Positions 52,883 through 63,392 of a stretch of DNA of 64,000 nucleotides are shown here, piece by piece. Made by a program: the position numbers and the translations under genes. The DNA lies in NCBI RefSeq assembly GCF_000419605.1, contig NZ_ATTI01000001.1, forward strand, positions 2,824,501-2,888,500, written 5' to 3'. Below the pieces are notes generated by a model. That model ran no database searches and was not told where the DNA came from. It saw nothing but the letters and a program-made list of their open reading frames with translations. Source of the DNA: Sphingomonas phyllosphaerae 5.2 (GTDB taxonomy: Bacteria; Pseudomonadota; Alphaproteobacteria; Sphingomonadales; Sphingomonadaceae). How positions within the stretch are numbered: the stretch's first letter is position 1; the number at the start of each line of letters is the position of its first letter.

Positions 52883-53056
52883 CTTGACCTTCCTTGCCGG
52901 CTTCGAATGCCCGCCGCGTCGCTCTTATGGGGTGGGTGCGGCAAAATCGAGGGAGCGTTGCGGGCCTGGGATTGCGGGTGTTCGCGCTCGGACAGGCGGG
53001 CAACCTTGTTCGATCACCGTTGACGAAGGTGACATCGGCCGTGCGCCGAACGCGAA

Positions 53057-53094
53057 GACGCCGCCGGCGGGATTCTGGCCCCGCCGGCGGCGTC
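53057..53094. terminator. Hairpin downstream of trigger factor
   Basis: GACGCCGCCGGCGGG (53057-53071) pairs with CCCGCCGGCGGCGTC (53080-53094), 15 bp with an eight-base loop. It lies between trigger factor and the glycosyltransferase. On the minus strand the flank is TTCGCGTTC, only weakly T-rich. Confidence 0.55.
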
Positions 53095-53146
53095 CGATCC
53101 TCCATCGCAGCGGCGGTCGCGTGACGCCCGCGCGCCGCTCACGGCA

Positions 53147-54835
53147 TCAGGCGGCGGGCTTCTTCGCGCGCGGCTTCTTCGCGGGTGCCGCGTCGGCCGC
53201 CTGCGTGCCCTCGGCAGCTTCCGCTGCCTCCGGCGACCCCTCGACGATCTGCGTCTCGGCCTCGACCGGCGCTGCGGCCTTCTTGGCGCGCGGCTTCTTG
53301 ACGGGGGTCGGCTCGGCCTCGCCCTCGGTCGCTACTTCGTCCGCTTCGCTCACCGCGGCCGGCTTCTTGGCCGCTCCCTTCTTGGCGGGCTTGGCATCGG
53401 CCGCTTCGTCGCTGCCCTCCGCAGCCGGATCGGCCTTCTTCTTGGCGCGCGCCTGCTTCGGCTTGTGGTTGTCATGATCGTGGCTGTGCGTGCCGGTCGC
53501 GAAACCGTCCTCGCTCTCGATCGCGGCTTCCAGCTCTTCCTTGGTCGTCTCGCGGTCGGTGACCTCGGCCTTGTCGAACAGAAAGTCGACGACCTTGTCC
53601 TCGTACAGCGGCGCACGCAGCTGCGCGGCAGCCATCGGGTCCTGCTGCACGTACTGCATGAAGCGCTGGCGATCCTCCGGACCGTATTGCTGCGCCGCCT
53701 GCATCAGCAGACGCTGCATTTCGGCCTGCGTCACCTCGATGCCGTTGGCCTGGCCGATCTCACTCAGCAGCAGGCCCAGGCGCACGCGGCGCTCGGCGAT
53801 CTTGCGGTAATCGTCGCGCTCCTTCTCCATCTCGTCGAGCGCGGCCTGCGGATCGGGCTCGTGCGTCGCTTCGTGCTGGAGCTGCTGCCAGATCTGGTTG
53901 AACTCGGCCTCGACCATCGACGGCGGCACTTCGAAGTCATGCCCCTCGGCAAGCTGGTCGAGCAGCTTGCGCTTCATGTAGGTGCGCGTGAGGCCGTTGT
54001 TCTCCTGCTCGAACTGACCCTTCACGAGCCCGGTGAGCTGCTCCAGGCTTTCCAGCCCGAGGCTCTTGGCCATCTCGTCGTCGATCTGGCTCTCGCCTGC
54101 GGTCTGTACCGACTTGATCGTCAGGTCGAACGTCGCGTCCTGCCCGGCCAGTTCCTTGGCGCCGTAATCGTCGGGGAAGCTGACCTTGATCTGGCGCTCC
54201 TCGCCGGCCTTCGCGCCGACGACCTGCTCCTCGAAGCCCGGGATCAGGCGACCCGCGCCGATCTCGACTGCCATGTCGGTGCCGGTGCCGCCATCGAATG
54301 CAACGCCGTCCATGGTCTTGCCGACGAAGTCCATGACGACCTGGTCACCGGTCTCGGCGGTCTTGTCGCCGGCGTCTTCCCAACGCTTCGCGCCGTCCGC
54401 GAAGCGCTTCAGCTGCTCCTCGATCGCCGCTTCGTCGACCGGTACGGTCAGCCGCTCCAGCTTCAGCCCCTCGATCGCCGGTGCCGGCACCTGCGGCAGC
54501 ACTTCCAGCTCGATCTTCAGCTCGGCGTCCTTGCCGGACTCATAGCCGTCGGCCAGCTCGACCGTCGGCTGCATCGCCGGGCGCAGCTGCTTCTCGGCGA
54601 TCAGCGCCTGGATGCCCTCCTGGATCGAGGTGTTCAGCGCGTCCTGCTCGATCGCGGGGCCGTGCATCTTCTTGACCAGGTTGGTCGGCACCTTGCCGGG
54701 GCGGAAGCCGGGCATCTTGATCTGCGGTGCGACGCGCTTCAGCTCCGCATCGACCCGCTTGGCGATATCGCCGGCGGGGATGGTCAGGGTGTAGGCGCGC
54801 TTCAGGCCCTCGTTCAGTGTCTCGACAGTCTGCAT
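53147..54835 (-). CDS. tig: Trigger factor with long Lys/Ala-rich C-terminal tail
   Basis: 562 residues from the ATG at 54835. The ribosome-binding domain includes FRPGKVPTNLVKKMHG; the peptidyl-prolyl isomerase domain has TGDQVVMDFVGKTMDGVAFD and GRLIPGFEEQVVGAKAGEER; the C-terminal chaperone arms extend to about residue 445. Beyond this, about 115 extra residues contain HSHDHDNH and repeated basic blocks (AKKKA, AKKGAAKKPAA, KKPRAKKAAA, KKPRAKKPAA). Ordinary trigger factor has about 430-450 residues. The tail resembles histone H1-like sequence and may bind rRNA or DNA. Stands alone upstream of clpP-clpX. Confidence 0.96.
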   Translation of the reverse strand: MQTVETLNEGLKRAYTLTIPAGDIAKRVDAELKRVAPQIKMPGFRPGKVPTNLVKKMHGPAIEQDALNTSIQEGIQALIAEKQLRPAMQPTVELADGYESGKDAELKIELEVLPQVPAPAIEGLKLERLTVPVDEAAIEEQLKRFADGAKRWEDAGDKTAETGDQVVMDFVGKTMDGVAFDGGTGTDMAVEIGAGRLIPGFEEQVVGAKAGEERQIKVSFPDDYGAKELAGQDATFDLTIKSVQTAGESQIDDEMAKSLGLESLEQLTGLVKGQFEQENNGLTRTYMKRKLLDQLAEGHDFEVPPSMVEAEFNQIWQQLQHEATHEPDPQAALDEMEKERDDYRKIAERRVRLGLLLSEIGQANGIEVTQAEMQRLLMQAAQQYGPEDRQRFMQYVQQDPMAAAQLRAPLYEDKVVDFLFDKAEVTDRETTKEELEAAIESEDGFATGTHSHDHDNHKPKQARAKKKADPAAEGSDEAADAKPAKKGAAKKPAAVSEADEVATEGEAEPTPVKKPRAKKAAAPVEAETQIVEGSPEAAEAAEGTQAADAAPAKKPRAKKPAA

Positions 54836-54892
54836 TGGCCGCTTTCGTGAGAAGAATTTTGTGAGTGGTGGCCACCCCGCTGACGCGGGGAC

Positions 54893-54977
54893 TGGTGCGG
54901 GCGAAGGGAATCGAACCCCCACATCTTGCGATACCAGAACCTAAATCTGGCGCGTCTACCAGTTCCGCCACGCCCGC
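54893..54977 (-). tRNA. tRNA-Leu (TAG)
   Basis: 85 nt with a long variable arm and encoded CCA. Acceptor GCGGGCG/CGCCCGC, anticodon stem CCAGA/TCTGG with loop TTTAGGT (anticodon TAG). Located 57 bp upstream of trigger factor on the same strand. Confidence 0.95.
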
Positions 54978-55083
54978 TAGTCGGACACCGCCGGTCGGCG
55001 GCATCTATACCGCGTTGCGCGATGGGGCAAGCGGGCAACCCGCGCTTCGGCCACGCGTTGATGGCGAGAAGGAGAAAAATCCC

Positions 55084-55248
55084 ATGGCGACCAACCCCGG
55101 AGACATTCCCGCCGACGTGCCGCAGCCGACCCAGCCGGTCACGCCCGACGCGCCGCCGCCCGAAATCTCGCCCCCCGGCCCCGATATCGACGTCCCCGCC
55201 CCGGGCATGCCGTCCAGCGACCCCGCCCCCGCGAACCCGAGCTTCTGA
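55084..55248 (+). CDS. Proline-rich small protein, unknown
   Basis: 54 residues with GAGAAGGAGAAAAATCCC upstream. Nearly a third are Pro (DVPQPTQPVTPDAPPPEISP), with Asp and Ala. It is likely disordered. It is followed by another small polar protein 12 bp downstream, suggesting a two-gene unit. No family recognised. Confidence 0.55.
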   Translation: MATNPGDIPADVPQPTQPVTPDAPPPEISPPGPDIDVPAPGMPSSDPAPANPSF

Positions 55249-55259
55249 AAGGCGCATCC

Positions 55260-55460
55260 ATGACCGACAAGACGATCGACCCGATTCCGAATCGCGACGA
55301 CGAGCGCTCCGACATCCAGCAGGCCGTTGAAGCGCGCAGCGATGCCGTAGCGCGCGGCGAAGGCGGCGAGGAACCCGCCCGTTTCACCGACAGCGGCGAG
55401 TTCGACGGTAACAGCGGCACCGGCGGCGAGGTGAAGAACCAGGATCTGACGCAGCAATAA
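55260..55460 (+). CDS. Small acidic hydrophilic protein, unknown
   Basis: 66 residues, rich in Asp, Glu, Gly and Gln (ARFTDSGEFDGNSGTGGEVK), without hydrophobic stretches. It is probably disordered, like small stress-type proteins. Preceded by GAAAGGCGCATCC. It converges with the GFA-family gene 15 bp away. Confidence 0.55.
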   Translation: MTDKTIDPIPNRDDERSDIQQAVEARSDAVARGEGGEEPARFTDSGEFDGNSGTGGEVKNQDLTQQ

Positions 55461-55474
55461 GCGGCGCGACGGCA

Positions 55475-55888
55475 TTAGTCCTGATGAATGATGCCGTCGC
55501 CCTCGATCCTAAGCCACGGCTGCTTCTCGCCTTCAAATACCGAAATGGTCAGTGCGGGGAGCGGTTCGTCGCCCGTGTCGTCCGCGAAGGCGCCGAGCGG
55601 AACGGCGACGAGTTCCTCAACACCCTCATTCACATAGGCGATCGTTCCGCCACAGCCGACGCACCACCGATACCACGCCTTGCGGCCGCTATCCGCAAGA
55701 CGCTCCCACACACGAAATTGGCCGTCGATCGAGACGTTCTCAATCGGGAAGCGCGCCTGCGCCGAAAATGGCCCGCCCGTACGACGCTGACAGGCGCGGC
55801 AGTGGCAGATCGACACGCGCACCGGCTGTTCGACACCGGTAGCGGTCAGTTGACCGCACCGGCACCGGGCCACCCGCCTGACCGTCAC
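55475..55888 (-). CDS. GFA family (glutathione-dependent formaldehyde-activating-like) protein
   Basis: 137 residues, GTG start at 55888 overlapping the gatB stop (GTGA). The zinc-binding cysteines are in [28 protein letters not shown] and [12 protein letters not shown]. The GFA/CENP-V fold binds two zinc ions; most members have unknown substrates. It is translationally coupled to gatB. Confidence 0.88.
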   Translation of the reverse strand: MTVRRVARCRCGQLTATGVEQPVRVSICHCRACQRRTGGPFSAQARFPIENVSIDGQFRVWERLADSGRKAWYRWCVGCGGTIAYVNEGVEELVAVPLGAFADDTGDEPLPALTISVFEGEKQPWLRIEGDGIIHQD

Positions 55889-57342
55889 CCCAGCGCCTTC
55901 TTCAGCAGGTCGTTGACCACCGCGGGATTGGCCTTGCCCGCCATGGCCTTCATCGTCTGGCCGACGAAGAAGCCGAACAACGCCACCTTGCCGCCGCGAT
56001 ATTGCTCGAGCTGGCCGGGGTTCTTCGCAAGCACATCGGCGATCACCGCCTCGATCGCGCCGGTGTCGCTGGTCTGTTTCAGCCCGCGTTCCTCGACGAT
56101 CTTGCCGGGCGCTTCGCCGGTTTCCAGCATCGCCTCGAACACCTGCTTGGCGAGGCTGCCGCTGAGCGTGCCGTCGGCGACCAGGGCGAGCAGTTCCGCG
56201 GCCTGACCCGGCGTGACCGGGCTCTGCGCGATGTCCTTGCCGAGTCTGTTCAGCGCGCCGAACAGCTCGCTCGTGACCCAGTTCGCCGCCGCGACCGGCT
56301 TGGCACCGGCCTCCAGCAGCGCGTCGAACCAGCGCGCGCTCTCGACCTCGGCGGTCAGCACCTCGGCATTGTAGGCCGTGATGCCGAGCGCCTCGTAGCG
56401 CGCGCGCTTGGCGCCCGGAAGTTCCGGCAGCGAGGCGCGGCATTCGTCGAGGAACGCGTCGTCGAGTTCGAGCGGCAGCAGGTCCGGATCGGGGAAGTAG
56501 CGGTAGTCGTGCGCATCTTCCTTGGAGCGCATCGACCGCGTGGTGCCGCTGTCGGGATTGAACAGCCGCGTTTCCTGGACGATCGTCCCGCCATTCTCGA
56601 TGACCTCGACCTGGCGCACCGCCTCATGCTCGATCGCCTGCATGACGAACCGGATCGAGTTGACGTTCTTGGTCTCGGTACGGGTACCGAATTCGTCGCC
56701 GGGCTTGCGCACCGACACGTTGACGTCGGCCCGCATCGAGCCCTGGTCCATGTTGCCGTCGCACGATCCGACATAGCGCAGGATCGAGCGCAGCTTGGTC
56801 AGATACGCGCCCGCGTCCGCCGGCGACCGCATATCGGGGCGGCTGACGATCTCCATCAGCGCGACGCCCGAACGGTTGAGGTCGACGTAGGAGCGGGTCG
56901 GATGCTGGTCGTGCATCAGCTTGCCGGCGTCCTGCTCGACGTGGATGCGCTCCACACCGATCGTCTTCGTCGCGCCATCGACCTCGATCTCGACCGCGCC
57001 CTCACCGACCAGCGGGTGGTAGAGCTGCGAAATCTGATAGCCCTGCGGCAGATCGGCGTAGAAATAATTCTTGCGATCGAACCGCGACCATTTGTTGATC
57101 TGGGCATCGATCGCCATGCCGGTGCGCACCGCCTGCCGGATGCACTCGCGGTTCGGGACCGGGAGCATGCCCGGCATCGCGGCGTCGACGAGCGACACCT
57201 GGCTGTTCGGCTCCGCCCCGAACGTGGTCGCGGCGCCGGAAAACAATTTGGCGTTGCTGGTCACCTGGGCATGAACCTCCAGCCCGATCACGACTTCCCA
57301 GTCGCCGGTGGCACCCTTCACTTTGTACGCGCTCGCGGTCAC
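55885..57342 (-). CDS. gatB: Asp/Glu-tRNA amidotransferase subunit B
   Basis: 485 residues from the GTG at 57342. [30 protein letters not shown]-like [51 protein letters not shown] and [20 protein letters not shown] are all diagnostic. The C-terminal YqeY domain ends at [17 protein letters not shown]. GatB selects misacylated tRNA and phosphorylates the carboxylate. The longer upstream frame has no match. It is the third Gat gene, separated from gatCA by a GT61 gene on the other strand. Confidence 0.96.
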   Translation of the reverse strand: MTASAYKVKGATGDWEVVIGLEVHAQVTSNAKLFSGAATTFGAEPNSQVSLVDAAMPGMLPVPNRECIRQAVRTGMAIDAQINKWSRFDRKNYFYADLPQGYQISQLYHPLVGEGAVEIEVDGATKTIGVERIHVEQDAGKLMHDQHPTRSYVDLNRSGVALMEIVSRPDMRSPADAGAYLTKLRSILRYVGSCDGNMDQGSMRADVNVSVRKPGDEFGTRTETKNVNSIRFVMQAIEHEAVRQVEVIENGGTIVQETRLFNPDSGTTRSMRSKEDAHDYRYFPDPDLLPLELDDAFLDECRASLPELPGAKRARYEALGITAYNAEVLTAEVESARWFDALLEAGAKPVAAANWVTSELFGALNRLGKDIAQSPVTPGQAAELLALVADGTLSGSLAKQVFEAMLETGEAPGKIVEERGLKQTSDTGAIEAVIADVLAKNPGQLEQYRGGKVALFGFFVGQTMKAMAGKANPAVVNDLLKKALG

Positions 57343-57474
57343 CGCTTCCGCTCCTTGCTGCAAGCCCGCCGCTCTAGTCAGCGTGCCGCGCTCTGGCAAC
57401 GGCATGGTTCCGGCTTGACTCGCGCCGGGGGCTCCGGTCCTTGCGCATGCGGGGAAGCGAGGGGAAGCGCCACG

Positions 57475-58521
57475 ATGTTCAGCCTTCAACCGATCACGTC
57501 GCGGATCGCGCAGCGCTTCGCCGGCAAGAGGTTCGATCGCGATGCGGAGACCGTCGAGATCGACCCGGCCGGGCGCGTCGCGCGGGCGCCGGCGCTGTTC
57601 CTGCCGGACGAGCTCGATCGGGTGGCGGGGCATCATCCCGGCGTGTCGGCGCACGACGATCTCGAACGCCTGCTGCACACCGACCGCGTCGAGCCGGCGA
57701 CCACCGCGCGAATCGTTCGCGACGTGATGATCGCGGACGGAACGCTGATGCGTCGCGCCGGGATCGAGGTGCTGCGCGACGGCCCGAAGCGAAAGGTGCT
57801 GCGCGGATCGATGCCGGTGATCGCCGAGGCGATGCTGTGCACCGACTGGGTGATCGAGCGCTACTTCGGGCATTGGGTGGCGGACGGCTGGTCGCGCGAG
57901 CAACTGGCGATCGATCGCGGGCTGGTGCCCGGCGTCTTCGACCCGGCGCTCTTCGCACATGGCGCGCAATACCGGCCGCTGCTCGAGCTGGCCGCGGTTT
58001 CGCTGGCCGATACGCTCGTGCGGCGGCTGTGGCTGGTGGACGACCGCGGCTACAATCCGGCGCGAATGGAGCGCTTCCGACGCGTGCGCGCGCGCCTGCG
58101 CCGCGCGGTAAGCGGCGGCGGACCGCAGCGGGTGTTCATTCGCCGCGGCGGCCGGGCGGCCGGGCGTCACCTGCTCAACGAAGTCGACGTGATCGACACG
58201 CTGGCCACGCGCGGCTTCACGATCATCGCGCCGGAGGAGATGACCGCGCAGGCGGTGGCGACGGCGTTGCGCGATACGCGACTGGTGATCGGGGTCGAGG
58301 GGTCGGCGCTTTCGCACGCCAATGCAATACTGGGCGACGGCGCGTGCGTGTTCGCGATCCAGTCACCGACGTCGTTCAACTCCGTCCACCGGCTCGCCAC
58401 AGCTGACGCGGGGCTGCGCTTCGCCTTCTCGGTCGGCGACGCACGGGAAGGCGAGGCATTCACCATGCCGATAGAGCGCCTGTCGCGCGCGATCGACATG
58501 GTGGAGGAAACGCTCCGCTAG
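57475..58521 (+). CDS. GT61-family glycosyltransferase
   Basis: 348 residues from the ATG at 57475 (AAGCGAGGGGAAGCG upstream). The second half has [40 protein letters not shown] and [17 protein letters not shown], the GT61/DUF563 pattern for xylosyl- or other glycan transferases of surface polysaccharide synthesis. The N-terminal half is less conserved. It lies on the plus strand between gatB and gatA, so it interrupts the Gat group. Confidence 0.85.
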   Translation: MFSLQPITSRIAQRFAGKRFDRDAETVEIDPAGRVARAPALFLPDELDRVAGHHPGVSAHDDLERLLHTDRVEPATTARIVRDVMIADGTLMRRAGIEVLRDGPKRKVLRGSMPVIAEAMLCTDWVIERYFGHWVADGWSREQLAIDRGLVPGVFDPALFAHGAQYRPLLELAAVSLADTLVRRLWLVDDRGYNPARMERFRRVRARLRRAVSGGGPQRVFIRRGGRAAGRHLLNEVDVIDTLATRGFTIIAPEEMTAQAVATALRDTRLVIGVEGSALSHANAILGDGACVFAIQSPTSFNSVHRLATADAGLRFAFSVGDAREGEAFTMPIERLSRAIDMVEETLR

Positions 58522-58546
58522 GCAGCGGGATCGCGGCGCTGAAAGA

Positions 58547-60031
58547 TCACCACCAGCGGTTCGGGCGCGCGCTGAAGCCGGCGCGTTCCTCGATCGCCAG
58601 CGCGGCGTTCAGCACGCCCTGTTCGTCGAGCGGCCGTCCGATGATCTGCAATCCCAGCGGCAGCCCGGCCGCATCGAGCCCGCCCGGCACGCTCATCGCG
58701 GGCAGCCCGGCGAGGCTGGACGGCACGGTGAACACGTCGTTGAGATACATCGCCAATGGATCGTCGGACTTCTCACCGAGCGCGAACGCCGCCGACGGCG
58801 CGGTGGGGGTGAGCAGGACGTCGCACGTCTCCCACGCACGCTCGAAATCGCGCGCGATCAGCGTACGAACCTTCTGCGCCTGCGTGTAGTAAGCGTCGTA
58901 GAAGCCGGCGGAAAGCACGTATGTGCCGATCAGGATGCGGCGCTTCACCTCGTCGCCGAAGCCCTCGGCGCGGGTCTTCGCGTACATCTCCTGCAGGTTC
59001 GCGCCGTCCGGCAGGTCGCGCAAACCGTAGCGGACGCCGTCGTAGCGCGCGAGGTTGGAGGAAGCTTCCGCAGGCGCGATGATGTAATAGGCCGGCAGCG
59101 CGTATTTGGTATGCGGCAGCGAGACCTCGACGATCTCCGCGCCGGCATCCTTGAGCCATGCCACGCCCTGCTGCCAAAGCGCCTCGATTTCCGGCGGCAT
59201 GCCATCGACGCGATACTCCCGCGGAATGCCGACGCGCTTGCCCTTCAGCGAGGCGTTCAGCTGCGCCTCCCACTGCGGGACCGGCAGGTCTAGCGAAGTG
59301 GCGTCCTTCGCGTCGAAGCCGGCCATCGCCTCCAGCATGATCGCGCAGTCGCGCACGTCGCGTGCCATCGGCCCGGCCTGGTCGAGCGAGGAGGCGAAGG
59401 CGATCGTGCCCCACCGCGAACAGCGGCCGTAGGTCGGCTTGATCCCGGAGATGCCGACGAATGCCGCCGGCTGGCGGATCGAACCGCCGGTGTCGGTGCC
59501 GGTCGCACCCGGCGCGATCCGCGCCGCGACCGCGGACGACGATCCGCCCGACGAGCCGCCCGGGGCGAGATCGGCATTGCCGCCACCCGCGCGCCGCCAC
59601 GGGCTGATCACGTTGCCGAAGTAGCTGGTCTCGTTCGACGATCCCATCGCGAACTGGTCCATGTTGAGCTTGCCCAACATGCCTGCGCCCGCATCCCACA
59701 GGTTCTGCGACACGGTCGATTCGTATTCGGGAGTGAAGCCTTCGAGGATATGGCTCGATGCGGTGGTCGGCACACCCTTCGTGCAGAACAGGTCCTTCAT
59801 CCCGATCGGCACGCCTGCCATCGGCTTGAGCGTCTCGCCCGCCGCGCGCGCTTCATCGGCGGCGTCCGCGGCGGCGAGCGCGTGATCGGGGGTTTCCACG
59901 AGGAAGGCGTTGAGCGGCCGCGCAGTGACAACGGCGGCGTTGAACGCCTCGGCCACTTCACGCGCGGAAAAACTGCCGTCACGCACGCCGGTGCGGATCG
60001 CGGCGATGCCCAGGTCGGTGAGTTCGGTCAT
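58547..60031 (-). CDS. gatA: Asp/Glu-tRNA amidotransferase subunit A (amidase)
   Basis: 494 residues. The catalytic Lys79 ([10 protein letters not shown]), cis-Ser160 ([17 protein letters not shown]) and nucleophile Ser184 ([19 protein letters not shown]) are all present, with [20 protein letters not shown] following. GatA hydrolyses glutamine to give ammonia for conversion of Glu-tRNAGln or Asp-tRNAAsn. It follows gatC with a TAATG overlap. Confidence 0.97.
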   Translation of the reverse strand: MTELTDLGIAAIRTGVRDGSFSAREVAEAFNAAVVTARPLNAFLVETPDHALAAADAADEARAAGETLKPMAGVPIGMKDLFCTKGVPTTASSHILEGFTPEYESTVSQNLWDAGAGMLGKLNMDQFAMGSSNETSYFGNVISPWRRAGGGNADLAPGGSSGGSSSAVAARIAPGATGTDTGGSIRQPAAFVGISGIKPTYGRCSRWGTIAFASSLDQAGPMARDVRDCAIMLEAMAGFDAKDATSLDLPVPQWEAQLNASLKGKRVGIPREYRVDGMPPEIEALWQQGVAWLKDAGAEIVEVSLPHTKYALPAYYIIAPAEASSNLARYDGVRYGLRDLPDGANLQEMYAKTRAEGFGDEVKRRILIGTYVLSAGFYDAYYTQAQKVRTLIARDFERAWETCDVLLTPTAPSAAFALGEKSDDPLAMYLNDVFTVPSSLAGLPAMSVPGGLDAAGLPLGLQIIGRPLDEQGVLNAALAIEERAGFSARPNRWW

Positions 60032-60318
60032 TATTCGATCACCTTGGGAACCGTGAAGAAGCCGTGTTCGGCCTGCGGGGCGTTGGCCAGCACGCGCTCG
60101 CGGATGCCGCCGTCGGTGACGACATCGTCACGCAGCCGCAGATGGTTGGGGATCACCGCGGTCATCGGCGCGATGCCGGCGGTATCGACCTCTCCGAGCT
60201 GCTCGATCCAGTCGAGGATATTGCCGAGCTCGGGCGCGAGCCGGGCGGCTTCGTCGTCGGTGATGGCGATGCGGGCGAGGCCGGCGATGCGCCTGACGGT
60301 TGCAGTGTCAACGGACAT
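60031..60318 (-). CDS. gatC: Asp/Glu-tRNA amidotransferase subunit C
   Basis: 95 residues from the ATG at 60318. [40 protein letters not shown] and [10 protein letters not shown] are the GatC signatures; the C-terminal FFTVPKVIE is the expected end. It wraps around GatA and links it to GatB. First gene of gatCA. Confidence 0.95.
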   Translation of the reverse strand: MSVDTATVRRIAGLARIAITDDEAARLAPELGNILDWIEQLGEVDTAGIAPMTAVIPNHLRLRDDVVTDGGIRERVLANAPQAEHGFFTVPKVIE

Positions 60319-60454
60319 GCGTGTGCCGCTACCACCCGCGGGCACGATCTTGCAACACGCCTCCGCCCCGGTTGCGCGACGTGCGACGATCGGGCACCAG
60401 CTTTGCGGTTGCGGACTGCGCGATTTTGCTGCACCGCACAATGGTGATACGCCC

Positions 60455-61555
60455 TTGGTTCGCAAATTCCTCTACGTCGTCGTTGCGCTGATCGTGCTCG
60501 CGACCGCGGCTGCCTTCGCCTACCGGCTCTGGGGAGTGGGCATGATGCGCATGGCGATGGTGCCGGGCGAGTCGTTCCGCGACCAGGGCCGCATGACGGC
60601 GCAGGATTATGCGCCGGATCGCATGTGGCTGTCGCGCCCTGCCCTGGCCGGTAATCCGGCACTATGGGCGCCGCCGGGCTATGCAGCCCGGAAGGCCCCG
60701 GGGGGCGCGGCGGTGTTCTTCATCCACCCGACGTCGTACCTGAACCGCGCGCACTGGAACGCGCCGCTGAACGACGACGAGGCGAACAATCGCGCCGCCC
60801 TGTTCCTGCGCGGGCAGGCCAGCGCCTTCAACGAGGCCGGCGAGATCTGGGCACCGCGTTATCGGCAGGCGACGTTCGGCGCGTTCCTGACCGACCAGCG
60901 CGCCGCCGAACAGGCGCTGGCGCTGGCCTATGGCGACATCCTCGCTGCGTTCGACGCGTTTCTTGACGAGGCCGGGCCGACGCGCCCGATCATCCTCGCC
61001 GGGCACAGCCAGGGCGCACTGCACCTGACGCATCTGCTGAAGGACCGCGTGGCGGGCACGCCGCTCGCGAAGCGGATCGTCGCGGCGTATGTGGTCGGCT
61101 GGCCGATCTCGATGAGCAACGACCTGCCGGCGCTGGGGCTGCCGGCCTGTGCGCGTCCGGACCAGCGCGGCTGCGTGCTATCGTGGCAGACGTTCGCGGA
61201 GCCGGCCGACCCGTCGCTGATCCTCGAGAACTACGACCGCTCGACCGGGTTCGACGGCAAACCGCGGCGCGGCACGCAGATGCTGTGCACGAATCCGCTG
61301 ACTGGCACGCCCGACAGCGCCGCGCCGGCGAGCGCCAATCTCGGCACGCTGTTCCCCAACGCCTCGCTCAGCGACGCGAAGATCGAAGCCGGGCGGATCG
61401 GCGCGAAGTGCGGCGGGCGCGGGCTCTTGCTGATCGGATCGCCGCCGGACGTCGGCCCGTACACGCTGCCGGGCAACAACTACCACGTCTACGACTACAG
61501 CCTGTTCTGGGCGAACGTGCGCGCCGACGCCGTGCGGCGGCTGGCTGCCCGGTGA
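60455..61555 (+). CDS. DUF3089 alpha/beta-hydrolase-like protein with N-terminal membrane anchor
   Basis: 366 residues from a TTG at 60455. One N-terminal helix ([20 protein letters not shown]) anchors the protein. The hydrolase domain has [20 protein letters not shown], the nucleophile elbow [20 protein letters not shown] and the C-terminal [16 protein letters not shown]. These fit DUF3089. Substrate unknown. The stop overlaps ruvX. Confidence 0.85.
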   Translation: MVRKFLYVVVALIVLATAAAFAYRLWGVGMMRMAMVPGESFRDQGRMTAQDYAPDRMWLSRPALAGNPALWAPPGYAARKAPGGAAVFFIHPTSYLNRAHWNAPLNDDEANNRAALFLRGQASAFNEAGEIWAPRYRQATFGAFLTDQRAAEQALALAYGDILAAFDAFLDEAGPTRPIILAGHSQGALHLTHLLKDRVAGTPLAKRIVAAYVVGWPISMSNDLPALGLPACARPDQRGCVLSWQTFAEPADPSLILENYDRSTGFDGKPRRGTQMLCTNPLTGTPDSAAPASANLGTLFPNASLSDAKIEAGRIGAKCGGRGLLLIGSPPDVGPYTLPGNNYHVYDYSLFWANVRADAVRRLAAR

Positions 61556-62028
61556 CGTTCGGCACGATCGTGGGCGAGGCTGCGGCGTTTCGCGCGCTGC
61601 TGCCGGAAGGCGGGCGGCTGCTGGGGCTGGACGTGGGCACCAAGACGATCGGCACCGCGCTGTGCGACGCCGAATGGAGCTTCGCCAGCCCGGCGCAACT
61701 GATCCGGCGCACGAAGTTCACCGCCGATAAAGCGGCATTGCTGGCGCTGTCGCAGGCGCAGCAGGTGAAAGGCTGGGTCATCGGGCTGCCGCTGAACCTC
61801 GACGGCAGCGAAGGCCCGCGCAGCCAATCGACCCGCGCCTTTGCGCGCAATTGCCGCGACACCGGGCTGCCGATCCTCTTGTGGGACGAACGCTGGTCGA
61901 CCGTGGCCGCGGAGCGTGCGCTGATCGCGCAGGACTTCAGCCGTGCCAAACGCGCCGAGCGGATCGACAACCATGCCGCCGCGCACATCCTGCAAGCTGC
62001 GATCGACGCGCTGGTCGCCGTTCCCTGA
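61552..62028 (+). CDS. ruvX: RuvX/YqgF family putative Holliday-junction resolvase / pre-16S rRNA nuclease
   Basis: 158 residues from the GTG at 61552. [18 protein letters not shown] holds the first catalytic Asp; [40 protein letters not shown] (Glu and Trp) and [19 protein letters not shown] (third Asp) complete the RNase H-like active site. The family matures the 5' end of 16S rRNA in E. coli. Start overlaps the DUF3089 stop. Confidence 0.92.
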   Translation: MTFGTIVGEAAAFRALLPEGGRLLGLDVGTKTIGTALCDAEWSFASPAQLIRRTKFTADKAALLALSQAQQVKGWVIGLPLNLDGSEGPRSQSTRAFARNCRDTGLPILLWDERWSTVAAERALIAQDFSRAKRAERIDNHAAAHILQAAIDALVAVP

Positions 62029-62074
62029 CGATCATCGTTTGTGCGCATCGCCGTGCGAAACGCGGACAGCCCTT

Positions 62075-62359
62075 GTGACGCCTGACGTATTTACATGGGT
62101 CGTGCCAGCGGTTCTGGCGACCAACCTGCTGACGATCCTGTGCTTCGCCACCGACAAGCGCGCCGCCGAACGCGGCGGGCGGCGCGTTCGCGAATCGACG
62201 CTGCTGTGGCTCGCGGCGATCGGGGGTAGCCCGGCGGCGTTCTGGGCGCGTCGGCGCTTTCGCCACAAGACGCGCAAACAGCCGTTCTCGCTACGCCTCC
62301 AACTGATCGCCATGGCGCAGGCCGGCATGGCGCTGGGGCTGGGGTCGCTGTTCTTCTGA
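62075..62359 (+). CDS. DUF1294 small membrane protein
   Basis: 94 residues from the GTG at 62075. Helices VVPAVLATNLLTILCFATDK and AMAQAGMALGLGSLFF flank the conserved DKRAAERGGRRVRESTLLWL and GSPAAFWARRRFRHKTRKQP segments, diagnostic for DUF1294 (YdcZ-type cold-shock-associated membrane proteins). Function unknown. It may be co-transcribed with ruvX. Confidence 0.88.
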   Translation: MTPDVFTWVVPAVLATNLLTILCFATDKRAAERGGRRVRESTLLWLAAIGGSPAAFWARRRFRHKTRKQPFSLRLQLIAMAQAGMALGLGSLFF

Positions 62360-62402
62360 GCGGCTTGCACCGTCCCTGCCCCGCCACTAGGCAGCGGCTT
62401 TG

Positions 62403-63388
<986 letters not shown>

Positions 63389-63392
<4 letters not shown>

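Noticed and set aside
56002..57474. N-terminal extension of the GT61 gene across gatB
   Set aside because: Only the part after the ATG at 57475 matches GT61; the extension is antisense to gatB.
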